Of a DNA stretch of 58,538 nucleotides, positions 37,953 through 46,237 are shown piece after piece (the first letter of the stretch is position 1; every line of letters begins with the position of its first letter). This DNA is from Psychromonas sp. psych-6C06 (GTDB taxonomy: Bacteria; Pseudomonadota; Gammaproteobacteria; Enterobacterales; Psychromonadaceae), in assembly GCF_002835465.1 (NCBI RefSeq), contig NZ_PIZM01000011.1, forward strand, positions 1-58,538, given 5' to 3'. The position numbers were made by a program, and so were the translations under genes. A model generated the notes under the pieces. That model was not told where the DNA came from. It ran no database searches and worked only from the letters and a program-made list of their open reading frames with translations.

Positions 37953-39905
37953 TTAAGCTGCCTGTGGCTCACTTAGTATTTTCAGTACCTTTTGAACATC
38001 CTGACTATTGGTTAATGTTTCAATAGCTTCAGGGTCATCCAGTGCGTTAGTTATCGTGGTGATAACATTAATATGTTCATCATTTTTAGCGGCAATACCA
38101 ATCACCAGTTTCGCAATATCGTCTTTATCATCTCCAAATAAAACACCTTCTGTGTATTGGCAAACAACAATACCTGTTTTAATCACACTCTCTTTTGCTT
38201 CAATTGTACCGTGTGGCACTGCAATTGATTCGCCAAGATAAGTCGTAACCAATTTCTCACGTTCAAACATCGCTTCTACATAGGCTGGCTGAGCATAACC
38301 TAGCTTAACCAATTGCTCACCAGCAAATTGAATCGCCTGTTGCTTATTGCTCGCTTTCAACCCTAAGTGGATATTATCTGCCGTTAACTCAAAAGCGGGC
38401 GGTTCTTTTGCTTCGTAAACATCATCATTAGCAGCCATCAATGGCATACTCATATTGATATCATCATTAGCGGCTGGCTTTGCGTTGGCAATAACAATCT
38501 CAGAAACAAGCGCATCATACAATGTGCTATCTAAAAAGTTAGTGAGTGATAAATGTTTAGCGTGAGCAGCATGAGTACGTGCACGTGCTGTTAAGTCTTT
38601 ATGGGTAACAACAACATCAACATCACCAGGCAAATTATTAATAGCACAGTTAGTGACACTAATATTTAACCCTGCAGATTTCACTTTTTTAGCTAAAAGA
38701 CTTGCACCCATCGCACTTGAGCCCATACCCGCATCACAAGCTACAATGATTTTAGTAACACCAGACATGTCGATATTGTTATCTGCTTTTGCTGTCATTG
38801 GTGCTTCTGTTGCTTTACCGCTGTTTTTAAGGCCATGCATTTTACTAGATGCTTCAGATAACTTATTGCCATCATCTTCATCAGTTTGTTTCTGTGTTTT
38901 CATCAATAATGCAGCGACTACAAACGAAACTGCAGCTGAAGCAATTACCGATAACACAACACCAATTAACGACGCTTTTGGTGTCATTAGTAATACCGCA
39001 AAGATTGAACCTGGAGAAGCAGGAGAAACAAGTCCAGCATTAAACACTGTTAGTGTAAATACACCCGTCATACCACCAGCAATAACAGCTAGAATTAAAC
39101 GTGGATTCATTAGCACATATGGGAAGTAAATTTCATGAATACCGCCAAAGAAGTGAATAATACTTGCACCACCAGCAGTTTGCTTAGCTGTACCTTTACC
39201 AAACACCATGTAAGCTAATAATAAACCTAAACCAGGGCCTGGATTTGCTTCAATAAGGAAGAAAATTGATTGACCAAAGTCAGTCGACTGCTGAATACCA
39301 AGCGGCGAGAAAATACCGTGGTTAATCGCATTATTTAAAAATAGAATTTTAGCAGGCTCAACAAAAATAGAAGTAAGAGGTAATAAGCCCGCATCAACTA
39401 AACCATGTACACCAGCGGCTAACATTGATGATAGCGCTTTAACAAATGGCCCAATTAGGTAGAAGGAAAGGATACATAAGATCATGCCGATAATACCTGC
39501 TGAGAAGTTATTTACTAACATCTCAAAGCCACTTTTCACTTTACCCTCTACCGCCTTGTCGAATTTCTTAATGGCATAACCACCGAGAGGACCAACAATC
39601 ATTGCGCCCATAAACATAGGGATGTCGGTACCGATAATCACACCGATGGTTGTGATTGCACCAACAACAGCACCACGATCTCCGCCGACTAATTTACCGC
39701 CAGTATAACCAATCATCAAAGGAAGAAGATAGGTAATCATTGGACCGACTAGTTTAGCGAGTTCCTCATTAGGGAACCAACCTGTTGGAATAAATAATGC
39801 CGTAATAAAACCCCATGCAATGAAGGCTCCAATATTTGGCATAACCATATTTGATAGAAATCTACCAAAATTTTGTATCTTGATCTTAGCTTCAGATGAT
39901 ATCAT
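37953..39905 (-). CDS. mtlA: Mannitol-specific PTS enzyme IICBA
   Basis: MtlA imports and phosphorylates mannitol. The membrane IIC domain spans about residues 1-345 (with NNAINHGIFSPLG and GGIHEIYFPYVLM). The IIB domain phospho-cysteine is C390 (CDAGMGSSAMG) and the IIA phospho-histidine is H565 (VPHGTIE), so all three domains are intact. The frame extends 44 codons upstream to 40037, but the ATG at 39905 gives MISSEAKIKIQNFGRFLSN, the conserved N-terminus, and is preceded by a G-rich ribosome site. The final size is 650 residues. Tandem CRP-like sites lie upstream. Confidence 0.97.
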   Translation of the reverse strand: MISSEAKIKIQNFGRFLSNMVMPNIGAFIAWGFITALFIPTGWFPNEELAKLVGPMITYLLPLMIGYTGGKLVGGDRGAVVGAITTIGVIIGTDIPMFMGAMIVGPLGGYAIKKFDKAVEGKVKSGFEMLVNNFSAGIIGMILCILSFYLIGPFVKALSSMLAAGVHGLVDAGLLPLTSIFVEPAKILFLNNAINHGIFSPLGIQQSTDFGQSIFFLIEANPGPGLGLLLAYMVFGKGTAKQTAGGASIIHFFGGIHEIYFPYVLMNPRLILAVIAGGMTGVFTLTVFNAGLVSPASPGSIFAVLLMTPKASLIGVVLSVIASAAVSFVVAALLMKTQKQTDEDDGNKLSEASSKMHGLKNSGKATEAPMTAKADNNIDMSGVTKIIVACDAGMGSSAMGASLLAKKVKSAGLNISVTNCAINNLPGDVDVVVTHKDLTARARTHAAHAKHLSLTNFLDSTLYDALVSEIVIANAKPAANDDINMSMPLMAANDDVYEAKEPPAFELTADNIHLGLKASNKQQAIQFAGEQLVKLGYAQPAYVEAMFEREKLVTTYLGESIAVPHGTIEAKESVIKTGIVVCQYTEGVLFGDDKDDIAKLVIGIAAKNDEHINVITTITNALDDPEAIETLTNSQDVQKVLKILSEPQAA

Positions 39906-40070
39906 GTGCGTACCCCGCCCTATGTAGTATTCAATTATGTTAGTTAACGGTTCGTCAAAACCGTCATTTGCTTCAAACACAATTAACTTAGCATATAAAA
40001 TTGAATATGAAATAGGGTGGGATTTTACGTGACGCAAAGCTCAAAAAACAAACAGAAAACAAGAAAAACA

Positions 40071-40085
40071 GTGACTCATATCACT
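40071..40085 (-). promoter_or_regulatory. CRP-like site 1 upstream of mtlA
   Basis: GTGACTCATATCACT has TGA/TCA half-sites separated by 6 bp as in the CRP consensus TGTGA-N6-TCACA. It is the site closest to mtlA, 166 bp before its ATG. Confidence 0.55.
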
Positions 40086-40142
40086 AAATTACACTGTAAT
40101 TTTACTACAAATCTTATTTCTCACTGCAAAGAAAAAGACTAG

Positions 40143-40158
40143 CGTGATATATATCACA
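40143..40158 (-). promoter_or_regulatory. CRP-like site 2 upstream of mtlA
   Basis: CGTGATATATATCACA matches 9 of 10 defined positions of the CRP consensus and is the best of the four. Confidence 0.75.
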
Positions 40159-40187
40159 CAACCCAACCAGCAACAAAAACAAAATAA

Positions 40188-40202
40188 GTGACCTATATCA
40201 CC
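40188..40202 (-). promoter_or_regulatory. CRP-like site 3 upstream of mtlA
   Basis: GTGACCTATATCACC shows both half-sites. It is 45 bp (about four helical turns) from site 2. Confidence 0.55.
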
Positions 40203-40239
40203 AAATAAAAGAAATCCTTTTCAGAAAACGAAAAATTTA

Positions 40240-40254
40240 GTGACCTTAGTCACA
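40240..40254 (-). promoter_or_regulatory. CRP-like site 4 upstream of mtlA
   Basis: GTGACCTTAGTCACA shows both half-sites, 52 bp from site 3. The remaining gap to 40511 has an FNR-like TTGAGATAAATCAA at 40323-40336 but no gene that I can see. Confidence 0.55.
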
Positions 40255-40511
40255 CCACAAATTTGTAACCTAGCAGTCACTGTTCTTTTATTACACAATT
40301 TATTAACGGTTTTATAACAGTTTTGAGATAAATCAACACTTGAATGTGTGGTTTTTAATCAATTTAAACCACATCAATGATCGGGTGGTTCATCTGCCAT
40401 CCCCCCATTAGCAAATAAGCTTTCAATGGAAACTTCAGATAGTTATACGGATTGTTATGGAATTTAAACTTTATTATTCCTGTTGAGGCTTTTTAAGGTT
40501 ATTACAGGCAT

Positions 40512-40545
40512 AAAAAAACCACCTAATGTACAAACACTAGGTGGC
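40512..40545 (-). terminator. Terminator of the alginate operon (after eda)
   Basis: On the minus strand, CCACCTAGTG and CATTAGGTGG form the stem, followed by seven T. It lies 26-58 bp after the eda stop. Confidence 0.85.
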
Positions 40546-40569
40546 TTCAGAAACAATAATTAGTGATAG

Positions 40570-41193
40570 TTATGAAAGTGCAGCAACCGCTTCTTTTACT
40601 AACTCAGCAATCTTACCCCACTCTTTATTATCAATTAGATCAGCTGGCACCATCCACGTACCACCACAAGCTAACACTGCATCAATATCCAAGTAGTCAT
40701 TGATATTAGTTGGTGAAACACCACCTGTTGGCATAAAACTTACAGGATAAACAGCTGTTAGTGATTTAAGCATTGAAACACCGCCAGATGGGCCGGCAGG
40801 GAAGAATTTCAAAGTAGTAAGACCCATTTCCATTGCTTGCTCAACTAATGATGGGTTATTCACGCCAGGAATAATTGGCATGTTACGTTGTTGGCAATAT
40901 TTAACTGTCGTTGGGTTAAAGCCAGGGCTAACAATAAAATCAACGCCTGCATCAATCGCTTCATCAACAGTCACACTGTTTAGTACTGTACCCGCACCAA
41001 TAAGCATTTCAGGAAATGCTTCTCGCAGGTTTTTAATCGCTTGAGCAGCAGCAGGCGTACGGAAAGTGATTTCAGCACATGGCATACCGTTTTCTACTAA
41101 TACTTTACCTAAAGGAACAGCATCATTTGCATCTTTAATTGCAATAACTGGAATCACTTTAAGCGACTGTAATCTTTCATTTAATGTTGTCAT
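40570..41193 (-). CDS. eda: KDPG/KHG aldolase (Eda-type)
   Basis: The enzyme splits 2-keto-3-deoxy-6-phosphogluconate to pyruvate and glyceraldehyde 3-phosphate. The Schiff-base lysine is K129 in TLKFFPAGPSGG, and the catalytic glutamate is E41 in CAEITFRT. The length of 207 is normal. It is the last gene of the symporter-PL6-kdgF-kdgK-eda operon and does the final step of alginate monomer breakdown. Confidence 0.96.
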   Translation of the reverse strand: MTTLNERLQSLKVIPVIAIKDANDAVPLGKVLVENGMPCAEITFRTPAAAQAIKNLREAFPEMLIGAGTVLNSVTVDEAIDAGVDFIVSPGFNPTTVKYCQQRNMPIIPGVNNPSLVEQAMEMGLTTLKFFPAGPSGGVSMLKSLTAVYPVSFMPTGGVSPTNINDYLDIDAVLACGGTWMVPADLIDNKEWGKIAELVKEAVAALS

Positions 41194-41218
41194 TTTTAAT
41201 CCTAATAAGTTTTTATAA

Positions 41219-42148
41219 TTAATCTACAAATGCGTCTGTGTACTTAGTATCAATTAATGCACCTTTATGCTGGATAACAGTTCCAGCAAGTTGATGGCCT
41301 TTTTTAGCAGATACTTCACTTGATTCGCCTAAAATACGTTTTGCTAAATAACCAGCTGCAAATGAATCGCCAGCAGCAGTAGTATCGACTACTTTTTCAA
41401 CTTTAGTTGCTGGAACGCTGATTGTTTGCTCAGCAGTAACAATTTGACAGTTGCCACCACCACGCTTAATAACGATTTCTTCAACGCCTAACGCTTGCGT
41501 ACGGGCGATACACTCTTCGATATCTACATCGCCGAATAGTGCTTGTTCATCATCAAACGTTAATAGACCGGTATGTGTTACTGCTAGAATACGTTTAAAG
41601 CTTTCAGCTGCTTCTTCTTTAGATTCCCATAACTTAGGACGGTAGTTATTATCAAAATAAACTTTGCCACCAGCAGCTTTACAGCGACCAAGTAAATCAT
41701 AAAGTTTTTCGCGGCTTTCTGGTGATAAGATAGCAACGCTAATACCTGATAAGTAAATAGCATCTTGTGCGACTAGTTGCTCGATAAGCGCTTCACTTGC
41801 AGTTTCAAGCCAGAACTTAGCAGCGGCGTCACTACGCCAATAGATGAAGCTACGCTCACCCGAGTCATCAGTTTCAACCATGTATAGACCTGGCTGTTTT
41901 GTTTCTGAGCGTTGTACAAACTGTGTATTTACACCTTCAGCATTCCAGCTATCAATCATATCTTGACTGATTTTATCTTGGCCTAGTGCTGTAACGTAAT
42001 TTACGTTAACACTTTTATTAGCCGATAAACGTGATAGATAAACGGCAGTATTTAATGTATCGCCACCAAAACCTTGACGAAAATTATCACCTTCGTGCAA
42101 TAATTCAATCATACATTCGCCGATTAAAGCGATATTTAGATCAGCCAT
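41219..42148 (-). CDS. kdgK: 2-keto-3-deoxygluconate kinase
   Basis: KdgK phosphorylates KDG with ATP to KDPG. It is a PfkB/ribokinase-fold kinase: GGDTLNTAVYLSRL near the N-terminus and the C-terminal signature DTTAAGDSFAAGYL with catalytic D262. The length of 309 is normal. It is 14 bp downstream of kdgF and 25 bp before eda. Confidence 0.95.
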   Translation of the reverse strand: MADLNIALIGECMIELLHEGDNFRQGFGGDTLNTAVYLSRLSANKSVNVNYVTALGQDKISQDMIDSWNAEGVNTQFVQRSETKQPGLYMVETDDSGERSFIYWRSDAAAKFWLETASEALIEQLVAQDAIYLSGISVAILSPESREKLYDLLGRCKAAGGKVYFDNNYRPKLWESKEEAAESFKRILAVTHTGLLTFDDEQALFGDVDIEECIARTQALGVEEIVIKRGGGNCQIVTAEQTISVPATKVEKVVDTTAAGDSFAAGYLAKRILGESSEVSAKKGHQLAGTVIQHKGALIDTKYTDAFVD

Positions 42149-42162
42149 TTTTTACTCCTTTT

Positions 42163-42495
42163 CTATAGAAAATCAGCACGCTTTGGCGTGAATACGTCAA
42201 TTAGTATACTGCCTTCTTCTAAAGCAACAGCGCCGTGCATGGTCATTTTAGGTGCGTTATAAGCATCACCTTTTACAAGTACTTTTTTCACGCCATCGAT
42301 CTCTGCTTCGAAGCTACCTTCAGCAACATAACCGATTTGGTCATGGATTTCATGTGTATGAGGAGCACCAATAGCACCCTTTTCAAAATGTACTAAAACA
42401 AGCATTAAATCATCTGTGTAAGCGACTATTTTTCTTTTAAGACCGTCACCAAGATCATCCCAAGGGGTGTTTTCATCGATAAAAAATGGATTCAT
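42163..42495 (-). CDS. kdgF: KdgF, unsaturated-uronate linearising cupin
   Basis: KdgF speeds conversion of unsaturated uronate monomers from pectin or alginate into linear keto acids such as DEH. The 110-residue single cupin holds the metal set H46, H48, Q53 and H87, the ligands I recall for KdgF. There is no signal peptide, so it is cytoplasmic, where PL17 products appear. It lies between the PL6 gene and kdgK. Confidence 0.92.
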   Translation of the reverse strand: MNPFFIDENTPWDDLGDGLKRKIVAYTDDLMLVLVHFEKGAIGAPHTHEIHDQIGYVAEGSFEAEIDGVKKVLVKGDAYNAPKMTMHGAVALEEGSILIDVFTPKRADFL

Positions 42496-42512
42496 GTTTA
42501 TTTCCTCAAAAT

Positions 42513-44039
42513 TTATTTAATAATATAATTTGGACCAACAGTTTCAGTGGTCATAATTTTTAATTGGTTCACATCTGCGCCTTGTTGTGGCAGATAGAAA
42601 AAGCTATTTTTCTCTTTTACGCCTTGTGTCGCTAGGCTGTAATTATTTAACTGTTTTGCTTCGATTAATTGGCCAATATAGCGCTCATTCTGATAAGTCG
42701 CTTTCTGTAACGGGAACTGCTCACTTGCTCTCACTGCCACTTGTTGTTCATTAGTGGTCATCACAAAATTATCCGCAAAATGGATATCGACACCGCCGTA
42801 AATATTCTCTACCTGTTTGTTATCAAACAAGCTCACACGGTGACCTTGACTACCATGTACAATCCCCCAATCGGCATCATAAATAGTGTTGTTGGTAATG
42901 GTGATATTTTTCGGTGTCCACTGCTTATTTAGCTCTTTACCTTTAACCGATTGGTCTAGCTTTTCACCATTAGCCACATCAATAATACCGGTGTTTAAAA
43001 CAATGCCACCGCGTACATCAGCATTACCTTTAATATCACCTTCACTACCACGAGTGCCGGCTATATAGTTATTACGAATCACATGATCTTCATCGTAGAT
43101 ACGCATACCACCTGTTAATTGTTTGTTGTTACCAAGAATAACGTTATTTTCAACGATGTTTGCTTTGCCGTGACGCAGTGAAATCATCGATGCACTATTA
43201 AAAATAGTATTACCACGAATGATATTTTCACCTGATTTCAAAGAGATCATTTCACGTTCTCCATCCATATCAACAAACAAATTTTCTTCGATTAATGTCT
43301 TTGATGGAAATTGGGATGCTTTACTGTCTCCAACACGAATAGCCTCCCAACTATTACCGTTGTAACGAATCGCTTCTTTGATAGCAAACTCGTTATATTG
43401 ATTTGGTTTTTGGCTATAGAAAAGATTATGTTTAATAATATGATTGTCAGCCGTTTCATCTTTTTGTACACCAATTAATGTACCGCGCTTATATTTAGCT
43501 TCAAAACGGTTATTAATTAATTGTGCATTTTTTCCCCAGAGTGAAATCCAAAGATACTTTGGATACTCTTGGCGACGCTCGTCAGGTTGATAAGCATAAT
43601 CATGATTGAAGTCTTTAAACGTAGTGTTCTTTAACACATTGTTATCACCTTCCAGACGCAATGCACCAAAGCGCTCAGCAGGTCCACCTTCAGTAAACAC
43701 TAGGCCATCGATCACAACATTGTTACTTTTTACCACTAGTTGTACTAAGCCAGTTAACCATGCTTGTCCTGGCTTTTCAGCTTTAATGGTGATGTTGTCT
43801 GCATTAATTTCAACAATGCCTAAGTCTTGATAACGGCCTGGGCTAAGGATTAAAGTATCACCCGATTTTAATGTTTGAAGTTGCTCTTTTAAATTTTCAA
43901 CTTGTTTTGATTGTGTTGCATTTACACTACTGGCAACGATTGGGGTTAAACGTTTATTGTCTAGCAAATCACTATGCGTAAGGGCCATCAATGGCTGACT
44001 AAGCATTGCTGCAATAGCAATAAAGCTTAACTTTTTCAT
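42513..44039 (-). CDS. PL6-family alginate lyase, secreted
   Basis: A polysaccharide lyase of family 6 (chondroitinase-B-like right-handed beta helix) with 508 residues. A Sec signal peptide is visible (MKKLSFIAIA...MALTH, cleavage near residue 20), so it is periplasmic or secreted. The catalytic base lysine K268 and acid arginine R289, in LKSGEN...SLRHG, match the PL6 active site. There is only one PL6 domain and no carbohydrate-binding module. Operon context favours alginate over dermatan; whether it prefers MG, G or M blocks cannot be told. Confidence 0.9.
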   Translation of the reverse strand: MKKLSFIAIAAMLSQPLMALTHSDLLDNKRLTPIVASSVNATQSKQVENLKEQLQTLKSGDTLILSPGRYQDLGIVEINADNITIKAEKPGQAWLTGLVQLVVKSNNVVIDGLVFTEGGPAERFGALRLEGDNNVLKNTTFKDFNHDYAYQPDERRQEYPKYLWISLWGKNAQLINNRFEAKYKRGTLIGVQKDETADNHIIKHNLFYSQKPNQYNEFAIKEAIRYNGNSWEAIRVGDSKASQFPSKTLIEENLFVDMDGEREMISLKSGENIIRGNTIFNSASMISLRHGKANIVENNVILGNNKQLTGGMRIYDEDHVIRNNYIAGTRGSEGDIKGNADVRGGIVLNTGIIDVANGEKLDQSVKGKELNKQWTPKNITITNNTIYDADWGIVHGSQGHRVSLFDNKQVENIYGGVDIHFADNFVMTTNEQQVAVRASEQFPLQKATYQNERYIGQLIEAKQLNNYSLATQGVKEKNSFFYLPQQGADVNQLKIMTTETVGPNYIIK

Positions 44040-44094
44040 ATAAATAACTCCTAAGGAAAAGGGTGAGGAGCAACCTCCTCCCCTTAATAATGAC

Positions 44095-45846
44095 TTATTC
44101 AGCTTGTGCTGGTTTACGCGCGGCTTGTAACAGTAAGATACCTGCTGTTAACACCATGCTTCCACATAAGATAAACAATCCGCGTCCTGATGGTTCATTT
44201 GGAATTAATGCCATTGCCAGAATACCGAAACCTGCAATTGAGATTAAATTACCTAAAATTGAACGCTGTTTTGTATCTAGGTTTTGTTGCTCTTCACCTG
44301 ATGCGACAACCGGCGTATTCCAATCGCGGAATAGCTCATCAATCTCTTCTTGACGCGCTTCACTACGAGGCTTAAAGAAGAAATAAGTACATAAGAAGAA
44401 ACCACCCGTAATAACAACATGCGCACCTAAGCTTAAACCAACTTTCAGGTCAGCCCATTCACGGCCGGTTAATGCTGTTTCTAAACCAAATAGGTTTTCA
44501 ATGTGTCCTGCTGTTAACGCAATACCAAATACATATGAAACCACACCACCAACAACTAATGTTGCCCAACCAGACCAATCTGGTGTATTACGTACCCACA
44601 TACCAAGTAGTACAGGAATTAACATAGGGAAGCCGATTAATGCGCCAATATTTAATACAATATCGAATAAGCTTAAATGTTTCAGTGAGTTGATAAATAG
44701 ACCAATGGCAATGATGATGATACCCATCGCAACCGTTGCAAGACGACTTGCTAACATAAGCTCTTTTTCACTTGCCTCACCTTTACGTAAAATTGGCGAG
44801 TAGAAGTTACGAATAAAGATACCTGCATTACGGTTTAGACCCGAATCCATTGATGACATGGTTGCAGCAAACATCGCAGCCATTAACAAACCAACCATAC
44901 CTGCTGGCATCACTTGCTGTACAAAGGCTAGGTAAGCTGCATCACCCGCTTTATTGCCCATAGACTCAAATGCTAAAGCAAAATCAGGCATAAAGGCATT
45001 TACATACCAAGGTGGTAAGAACCAAATAACCGGACCAACAATCATTAATACAGCCGCAAGACCAGCCGCCTTACGTGCATTTTCACTGTCTTTTGCACAC
45101 AGGTAACGGTATGCGTTAATACTGTTATTCATTACACCGAACTGTTTCACGAAAATGAAAACAATCCAAAGAACAAAGATGCTCATGTAGTTAAGGTTAC
45201 TACCGACCATGAAGTTACCGTTAAAGTTATCAACAATATTCATGATACCGCCACCATGGAAGTAAGCAGCAATTGCACACGTAATAGTTACAGCCATAAT
45301 AACTAACATCTGTACAAAGTCAGAAGCTACAACCGCCCATGAACCACCAGTTACAGACATAATAAGTAATACTAAACCCGTTGCGATAATGGTGGTGCCC
45401 ATATCGATACCAAACACAGCTGCAACAAAGATCGCCAGACCATTTAGCCACACACCTGCAGATATAATGCTGTCTGGCATGCTACCCCAAGTAAAAAACT
45501 GCTCTGAAGTTCGACCAAAACGTTTTTTGATCGCCTCAATAGCAGTAACAACACGGAGCTGTCTAAACTTAGGCGCGAAATAAGCCCAGTTCATAAAGTA
45601 ACCAAATGCATTGGCTAAGAATAATATTACAATGGCAAAACCATCTGTAAATGCTTTACCCGCGGCACCGGTAAATGTCCATGCAGAGAATTGTGTCATG
45701 AAGGCAGTCGCACCAACCATCCACCAAAGCATTTTACCGCCGCCTCTAAAGTAATCACTAGTGGAAGTGCTAAATGAGCGGAACAACCAGCCTATTGCGA
45801 CTAAAAATCCGAAATAAGCGAGTACAACAACTATGTCTATATTCAT
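44095..45846 (-). CDS. Sodium/solute symporter (SSS family), probable oligoalginate/DEH transporter
   Basis: The 583-residue inner-membrane protein has about 14 hydrophobic segments and the SSS-family patterns (SDYFRGGGKM, FSAWTFTGAAGKA near residues 52-65, AAMFAATMSSMDSGLNRNAG in the middle). Family members beside alginate lyases in Vibrio were reported as oligoalginate transporters (Toa type). As first gene of the PL6-kdgF-kdgK-eda operon it should import unsaturated uronate products. The exact substrate size is inferred. Confidence 0.88.
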   Translation of the reverse strand: MNIDIVVVLAYFGFLVAIGWLFRSFSTSTSDYFRGGGKMLWWMVGATAFMTQFSAWTFTGAAGKAFTDGFAIVILFLANAFGYFMNWAYFAPKFRQLRVVTAIEAIKKRFGRTSEQFFTWGSMPDSIISAGVWLNGLAIFVAAVFGIDMGTTIIATGLVLLIMSVTGGSWAVVASDFVQMLVIMAVTITCAIAAYFHGGGIMNIVDNFNGNFMVGSNLNYMSIFVLWIVFIFVKQFGVMNNSINAYRYLCAKDSENARKAAGLAAVLMIVGPVIWFLPPWYVNAFMPDFALAFESMGNKAGDAAYLAFVQQVMPAGMVGLLMAAMFAATMSSMDSGLNRNAGIFIRNFYSPILRKGEASEKELMLASRLATVAMGIIIIAIGLFINSLKHLSLFDIVLNIGALIGFPMLIPVLLGMWVRNTPDWSGWATLVVGGVVSYVFGIALTAGHIENLFGLETALTGREWADLKVGLSLGAHVVITGGFFLCTYFFFKPRSEARQEEIDELFRDWNTPVVASGEEQQNLDTKQRSILGNLISIAGFGILAMALIPNEPSGRGLFILCGSMVLTAGILLLQAARKPAQAE

Positions 45847-45910
45847 AATGATGCCTATACAAGTTAGTTAATAATGAATGAATGTAAAAAGTGTATATGA
45901 CTCAAGCCTA

Positions 45911-45926
45911 TTTGTAATACAAAAAG
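45911..45926. promoter_or_regulatory. Putative GntR-regulator operator between symporter and PL17 genes
   Basis: On the minus strand TTGTATTACAAATAG matches 11 of 16 positions of the recurring palindrome TTGTATT-AC-AATACAA. It lies about 65 bp before the symporter start. Confidence 0.6.
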
Positions 45927-45934
45927 ACAATACA

Positions 45935-45950
45935 TGTGATCCAGATCATG
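45935..45950. promoter_or_regulatory. CRP-like site in the symporter/PL17 divergent region
   Basis: TGTGATCCAGATCATG has a perfect left half-site and a near-perfect right one, next to the putative GntR operator. cAMP-CRP activation of both divergent operons is plausible. Confidence 0.65.
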
Positions 45951-46189
45951 ATTTTTTATGATGTTTTTTTAAACTAGATATAAATCAGATAGATAGGTAT
46001 TTTGTGGCAAAAATATTAACGTGTTTCACGGTTTTTAATTATAAACGAGTAATAAAACAGATAGTTACAATAAAAAACAGTTACTTACTAATTAATAGAA
46101 GGCAAAAAAAGTATATTTATAGCTAATATATGTCAATAAATAACGGAATATATCAATAACAATTTAAAATAAAGGTGATTTATTATTCT

Positions 46190-46207
46190 ATTTGTATTAT
46201 TTTATAT
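46190..46207. promoter_or_regulatory. Weak second operator-like half-site before PL17
   Basis: TTTGTATTATTTTATATG shares the TTGTATTA half of the operator palindrome but not the second half. It lies about 31-48 bp before the first PL17 start. The 391-bp gap from 45847 is otherwise AT-rich with no gene seen. Confidence 0.35.
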
Positions 46208-46237
46208 GTAATGTTTTTTTACTTTATTGAGGTTGTT

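Noticed and set aside
38653-39129. A 158-codon plus-strand frame within mtlA.
   Set aside because: It lies entirely antisense to the conserved IIC/IIB coding region. Its hydrophobicity comes from the membrane-protein codons opposite.
39906-40037. A 44-residue N-terminal extension of MtlA.
   Set aside because: MtlA homologues begin at the sequence starting at 39905, and the extension is polar and not conserved in style.
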